From Pantoea anthophila (GTDB lineage: Bacteria > Pseudomonadota > Gammaproteobacteria > Enterobacterales > Enterobacteriaceae): a stretch of DNA of 64,000 nucleotides. The DNA is taken from contig NZ_VHIZ01000037.1 of assembly GCF_006494375.1 (NCBI RefSeq), positions 310,001 through 374,000 of the forward strand, given 5' to 3'. Made by a program: the position numbers and the translations under genes. Positions 61,270-64,000 of this stretch are shown here, in pieces. Positions within the stretch are counted from its first letter, which is position 1, and every line of letters starts with the position of its first letter. The notes below the pieces were generated by a model. That model ran no database searches. It was not told the origin of the DNA and saw only the letters and a program-made list of their open reading frames with translations.

Positions 61270-61636
61270 GTGCCCGCCCGTTAGCCGGAGAATAAAGTCT
61301 GTTTTATCATACTGCATGATATTACCCGAATGGGTTATGTTGAAGTATGAGAGGTGGTGCAGGCTGGCAGGGAAATGAATAAGCCGGAAACGTGTAAATA
61401 AGCTGTTCAGCCAGGGCTTTATCGCCTGAATATAAGCAAAGCGCTAACCCTTGTGCCGCCTTTGCTATTCAAAACGCCGTTGTTATCTTAGCCGGAAATA
61501 ATGCCCGGGAGGATTCTGATGTTGGCTAAATAATAGACATTCTGCCGCTTCGCTTATATTTCCGCTGTAACGGCTTTTTTGTTTTTTACTTCTCGCTAAT
61601 GATAGACTGTACATTCATACACCGTTGGGAGGTCGT
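61270..61636. other. Intergenic region between lacI and the first ariR-like gene
   Basis: 367 bases without a supported gene. It is AT-rich near 61560-61625, where the ariR-like promoter should be. The sequence ACTGTACATTCATACA at 61607-61622 has a TGTACA core also found near a later family member. No further structure. Confidence 0.4.
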
Positions 61637-61831
61637 GTGAAGTACGACAACGATAGCGAGATCCGTGCACTGGTTGGCGCGGTAGTCAGTGATTTAATCA
61701 AGGCGGGAGAGCCGGTTAATTTTCACGACATCACGGACGCGCTGTTTCGCCTGAGCGAAGAGACGCGTGACAGGCGGCTGAAAGCACTGTGTCTGGAAGC
61801 AATCAGCTTCTTTACCCGCAAAATGCATTAA
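61637..61831 (+). CDS. AriR/YmgB family small connector protein, member 1
   Basis: A 64-residue protein of the YmgB/AriR/YcgZ group; in E. coli these connectors affect biofilm and acid response through the Rcs pathway. GTG 61637 with GGGAGG four bases before is taken as start, preferred to a TTG at 61625. The fold is a helical pair: IRALVGAVVSDLIKAGEPVNFHDITDALFRL and RRLKALCLEAISFFTRK. It is the only plus-strand member of the cluster, with a stem-loop (61836-61860) after it. Confidence 0.75.
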   Translation: MKYDNDSEIRALVGAVVSDLIKAGEPVNFHDITDALFRLSEETRDRRLKALCLEAISFFTRKMH

Positions 61832-61867
61832 GGCTGATGGCACCAGTCAGGGGTGCCATCTCCAGCC
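61832..61867 (+). terminator. Stem-loop after the first ariR-like gene
   Basis: GATGGCACC (61836-61844), loop AGTCAGG, GGTGCCATC (61852-61860), with outer GGCTG/CAGCC pairing. It directly follows the stop; the downstream tail CATTTCT is T-rich. Confidence 0.7.
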
Positions 61868-62229
61868 TCATTTCTATTCTGACCCCGCCACCTTCACCTG
61901 GCCTGAGAATATCCGGCAAAGTATTCAGCGATTAATCTGAAAGGGCTGTCTGACCGTTCTCGCCTGTTATTAGATATCTGATTATCACGCTGCGGTAACT
62001 TTTGCCGGAGAGAGGCTCTATTTCAGGCTACCTGTTCTCTGCATCATTATATTTGCAGCGCTCATAATCATTCATTCTGCCTTACCGGCTTCACACGATA
62101 GGCGAAAGCGATACGATAATTAATATCAATTGTATTTTCATAAAGTCATCCGCTCTGACATGCCGTCAAAGGGAGTAATAATCAAAAGCCAGGAATAATC
62201 AATAATCAGCGATGGGGGAGAATGAGATA
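61868..62229. other. Intergenic spacer between converging ariR-like genes
   Basis: About 360 bases, AT-rich, without a supported gene; nothing recognisable was seen other than scattered palindromes. Confidence 0.4.
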
Positions 62230-62255
62230 CCCTGCGCTACCGATGCAGCGCAGGG
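62230..62255 (-). terminator. Stem-loop after ariR-like gene 2
   Basis: CCCTGCGCT (62230-62238) and AGCGCAGGG (62247-62255), nine-pair stem directly after the minus-strand stop; the minus-strand tail is TATCTCATTCTCC. Confidence 0.7.
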
Positions 62256-62262
62256 CCGCCTG

Positions 62263-62517
62263 TCAGATGCCCGCATCGTCAGGTGTGCGGCCTACCACAA
62301 TTTCCAGTGTCTTACGCAACACATCACCCCTGACTACGTCAGAAGTGCATTCCAGCTCTGCAATCAGATAGAGGATGATGGCTTTATTTGTTACGCGTCC
62401 CTGGTCAGCCACAATGTCGCGAATGATTGCGCCCAAAAGTTCAGTTTCCTGAGCAAGCAGATCGCCTTCACTACGGAAATACTCAATGATGGATGAATCT
62501 GTTGAAGAGTGTTGCAT
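62263..62517 (-). CDS. AriR/YmgB family small connector protein, member 2
   Basis: An 84-residue protein of the same family. It reads as an N-terminal helical region (SSTDSSIIEYFRSEGDLLAQETELLG) and the typical helical hairpin AIILYLIAELECTSDVVRGDVLRKTLEIVVG. A weak ribosome site precedes ATG 62517. It has little identity with its neighbours outside the core, so the duplication is old. Confidence 0.7.
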   Translation of the reverse strand: MQHSSTDSSIIEYFRSEGDLLAQETELLGAIIRDIVADQGRVTNKAIILYLIAELECTSDVVRGDVLRKTLEIVVGRTPDDAGI

Positions 62518-62679
62518 GGTTATTCTTTCTCTAAAGAAAAGGAGTCAGACGCAATGGTTGAAGTCAAAAACGAGTGTAGACGCTGTTTTCGTTTTGCCCA
62601 GCCGGCCTAAAATTTTTTTAATGTGGCTGCCGCTTCGCTTAAAGTCAGCCGCGCACATCAAATACGCAACATTTTTCAA

Positions 62680-62976
62680 TCAGTGTTTTTTGGAGCCGTC
62701 AGGCGGCCCGTCACTGTTCATACGATGTGCAGTATTTTCACGTTCGGTAACGTCACCCTTCACACGTTTGCGTGCTGCAACCATACCGTTACGGACTTCG
62801 ATGATAGCTTTGCGAATAATCGAAACCTTCGCGGCATCATCATTGGCAGCAGCGGCCATCACTTCAAGCTGTGCGATCAGGGCATTGCTGGATACCGGTT
62901 TGTCTGACTTAAGTAATGTCAGAACGGCTTCGCCGATCATGACATCTGTCAGTTTCTCGTCTTCACTTCTGTACAT
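62680..62976 (-). CDS. AriR/YmgB family small connector protein, member 3
   Basis: A 98-residue family member. The first helix MYRSEDEKLTDVMIGEAVLTLLKSDKPVSSNALIAQLEVMAAAAND resembles YmgA/YmgB, and AAKVSIIRKAIIEVRNGMVAARKR follows. The tail is Lys/Arg/Glu-rich and probably disordered (VKGDVTERENTAHRMNSDGP). A long hairpin (63017-63059) lies upstream on the minus strand between it and member 4. Role inferred from family only. Confidence 0.72.
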   Translation of the reverse strand: MYRSEDEKLTDVMIGEAVLTLLKSDKPVSSNALIAQLEVMAAAANDDAAKVSIIRKAIIEVRNGMVAARKRVKGDVTERENTAHRMNSDGPPDGSKKH

Positions 62977-63016
62977 ACTGGCTTCTCTGATTACGAATCA
63001 ATGGCCATGCTGCGGG

Positions 63017-63059
63017 CCCGTATCCGTCAGGAGGTGCGATTGCGGGCACCTGATACGGG
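63017..63059. terminator. Long stem-loop between ariR-like genes 3 and 4
   Basis: CCCGTATC (63017-63024) pairs with GATACGGG (63052-63059), with inner CAGG/GGTGC and GCACC/TG pairing. No T-run on the minus strand, so possibly an attenuator or processing signal. Confidence 0.55.
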
Positions 63060-63152
63060 GAGGCAGTGCTGGGCTTCTTAACTAAACTGAATCTTCCTGA
63101 ACGAGGGCTGAAAGCAGACGTCCTGAGTTACTCTGCGGGCCGTGGTAGGGCA

Positions 63153-63398
63153 TTAATCTTCGCGGCGAAAAAGCATCGCGATCAATTCATGCAAATGATT
63201 CTCTTGTTCCGGTGTGGCGGCGAACTCGAGGCGACGCAGAAGCTTGCTACAGATCGCTTTGCGACTGAGGCTTTGGCCTGCGCGCAGAATTTCAACGACA
63301 ACCGATCCTAGCGTCTCCTGTTGGGAAGGTGAGCTGGCCTGATTGAAGTAACGGGCAATATCGCTGATCGTTTCCGGGCTTTGACCGTTCTGACGCAT
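63153..63398 (-). CDS. AriR/YmgB family small connector protein, member 4
   Basis: An 81-residue member resembling YcgZ most. MRQNGQSPETISDIARYFNQASSPSQQETLG then the family core VVVEILRAGQSLSRKAICSKLLRRLEFAATPEQENHLHELIAML. GAGG lies eight bases before ATG 63398. An upstream TTGTACA/TATAAT promoter-like element lies at 63446-63471. The role is inferred from the family. Confidence 0.72.
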   Translation of the reverse strand: MRQNGQSPETISDIARYFNQASSPSQQETLGSVVVEILRAGQSLSRKAICSKLLRRLEFAATPEQENHLHELIAMLFRRED

Positions 63399-63643
63399 GT
63401 TGATGTCCTCGAGTGATTAAAAATGCCACGCTCTGGATATGCAAATTATACACCTTTCCAAAACTTGTACAGGATTTTGAATTTTTAGCGTTAATTTTTT
63501 TGTGCAAAAAATGCTATCGCTTTTAAAACAGCATGTTACGAGGATGTCAGGCGAGGTAAAAATTGTACCAGAATTTTGTATCGATATCACCCCCGGACGC
63601 TCCGACCTGTACAAGCAGGTCGGCAGGGAGATAAGTACGATGC
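63399..63643. promoter_or_regulatory. Promoter region of ariR-like gene 4 with TGTACA elements
   Basis: 245 bases. On the minus strand TATAAT (complement of 63445-63450) follows a TGTACA element (63466-63471) by 15 bases. A stem-loop CCGACCTG/CAGGTCGG lies at 63599-63620, with TGTACA in its loop. TGTACA with AAAATT flanks resembles the MlrA/BluR type of MerR operator, which controls the E. coli ycgZ-ymgABC operon; the match is partial. Confidence 0.45.
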
Positions 63644-63937
63644 TCAGTGTTTAATGACGATGTCATCCGCCGGTGCGGGAATGGCTGACTCTTTACCGAA
63701 CGATCGGGAAAGCCAGTTTGCCGGGGCATTGCCGCGCGAACCGATGGTTTTAAAGCCCATCAGCCACTGACGCGCACATTTCAGTTTTTCAAGGCGAATC
63801 TCATTAACTTCCGAGTTAGCCATGACCTGTAGCTCATTTATCAGCAGTTCAACGTTGACTTCCTGACCGGCAGTAAACAGGTTCATTGCAGCTTCGCCAA
63901 TGATGACATTTGCTTTTTCATCGCTGGAAAAATACAC
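63644..63937 (-). CDS. AriR/YmgB family small connector protein, member 5
   Basis: A 97-residue family member near the right edge. GTG 63937 with AGGAGG five bases upstream is used as start rather than the ATG at 63982, whose leader looks like part of the untranslated region. Core: VYFSSDEKANVIIGEAAMNLFTAGQEVNVELLINELQVMANSEVNEIRLEKLKCARQWL (partly quoted). The C-terminus is longer than YmgB and ends DDIVIKH. Its promoter should be at or beyond 63950. Confidence 0.72.
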   Translation of the reverse strand: MYFSSDEKANVIIGEAAMNLFTAGQEVNVELLINELQVMANSEVNEIRLEKLKCARQWLMGFKTIGSRGNAPANWLSRSFGKESAIPAPADDIVIKH

Positions 63938-64000
63938 AATATCCTCCTGGGTGATTGCGGTAAGTAACTTTAACTGTAGCAAAAAAAATTAAGAAACTTA

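Noticed and set aside
62486-63085. A 199-residue plus-strand frame opposite the AriR-like genes
   Set aside because: It covers two coding minus-strand genes and resembles no protein.
1-64000. Insertion sequences, phage genes, tRNA or rRNA genes
   Set aside because: No transposase motifs, terminal repeats, integrase or tRNA cloverleaf were recognised; absence can only be stated as far as reading by eye allows.

Overview
The window is about 55-60% GC, gene-dense, and reads as gamma-proteobacterial DNA from the enterobacterial order. The best fit is the large plasmid found throughout Pantoea (Erwiniaceae). That genus call is inference from gene content and codon use; what is seen directly is a plasmid backbone. 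Around 32.3-40.1 kb there is a RepFIB-like RepA (Rep_3 family) embedded in a very large iteron field, followed by a P1/P7-type ParA-ParB pair and P1-style parS sequences. No rRNA, tRNA, transposase, phage or CRISPR sequence was found.

Layout. 0-1.9 kb: divergent halves of a sugar ABC importer. 2-6.6 kb: a cupin, a 2H-phosphoesterase-like protein, a P-loop nucleotide kinase, an FAD oxidoreductase and a ureohydrolase. 7-9.6 kb: two TetR units, each with clear palindromic operators (RidA/TetR and TetR/glutathione S-transferase). 9.7-14 kb: a complete polar amino acid ABC importer in one operon with an M20 amidohydrolase. 14.2-15.8 kb: a TetR/hydrolase pair with two matching operators. 16-19.7 kb: an AI-2E family exporter and a P2-type cation ATPase. 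20-25.3 kb: a tiny membrane protein, an RND pump with its lipoprotein adaptor, and an acyltransferase. 25.3-28.1 kb: a DJ-1/PfpI enzyme, an AzlCD exporter with a divergent XRE-cupin regulator, and an ASCH protein. 28.1-32.1 kb: a CobW GTPase under a Zur-like box, a D-amino-acid-dehydrogenase-like enzyme and an aldehyde dehydrogenase.

32.1-40.1 kb is the maintenance region. It holds a GATC cluster and DnaA boxes, five iterons, repA, four more direct and eighteen inverted iterons (including an exact 94-bp tandem duplication), then parAB with an operator-promoter, and several parS-like A/B-box sites. The last of these is a perfect 27-bp palindrome next to a lone iteron beyond a sugar transporter gene.

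40.4-61.3 kb is accessory metabolism and regulation: an esterase, an aldo/keto reductase, a full-length Lhr helicase, an MFS pump apparently controlled by a TetR gene 2 kb away, a VOC protein, a PNPOx-like protein, a GNAT, a LysR/CMD/tautomerase/DUF4865 module, a MarR/MFS pair sharing a 36-bp perfect palindrome, an amino acid racemase, a YoaK protein, an SDR/LysR pair and an orphan LacI regulator. The right end (61.6-64 kb) is a cluster of five divergent paralogues of the AriR/YmgB (YcgZ-YmgA-YmgB) small connector family, separated by stem-loops.

The most notable structures are the iteron/parS architecture, the five-member AriR-like cluster, and a set of self-contained regulator/operator modules whose binding sites can be read directly from the sequence.
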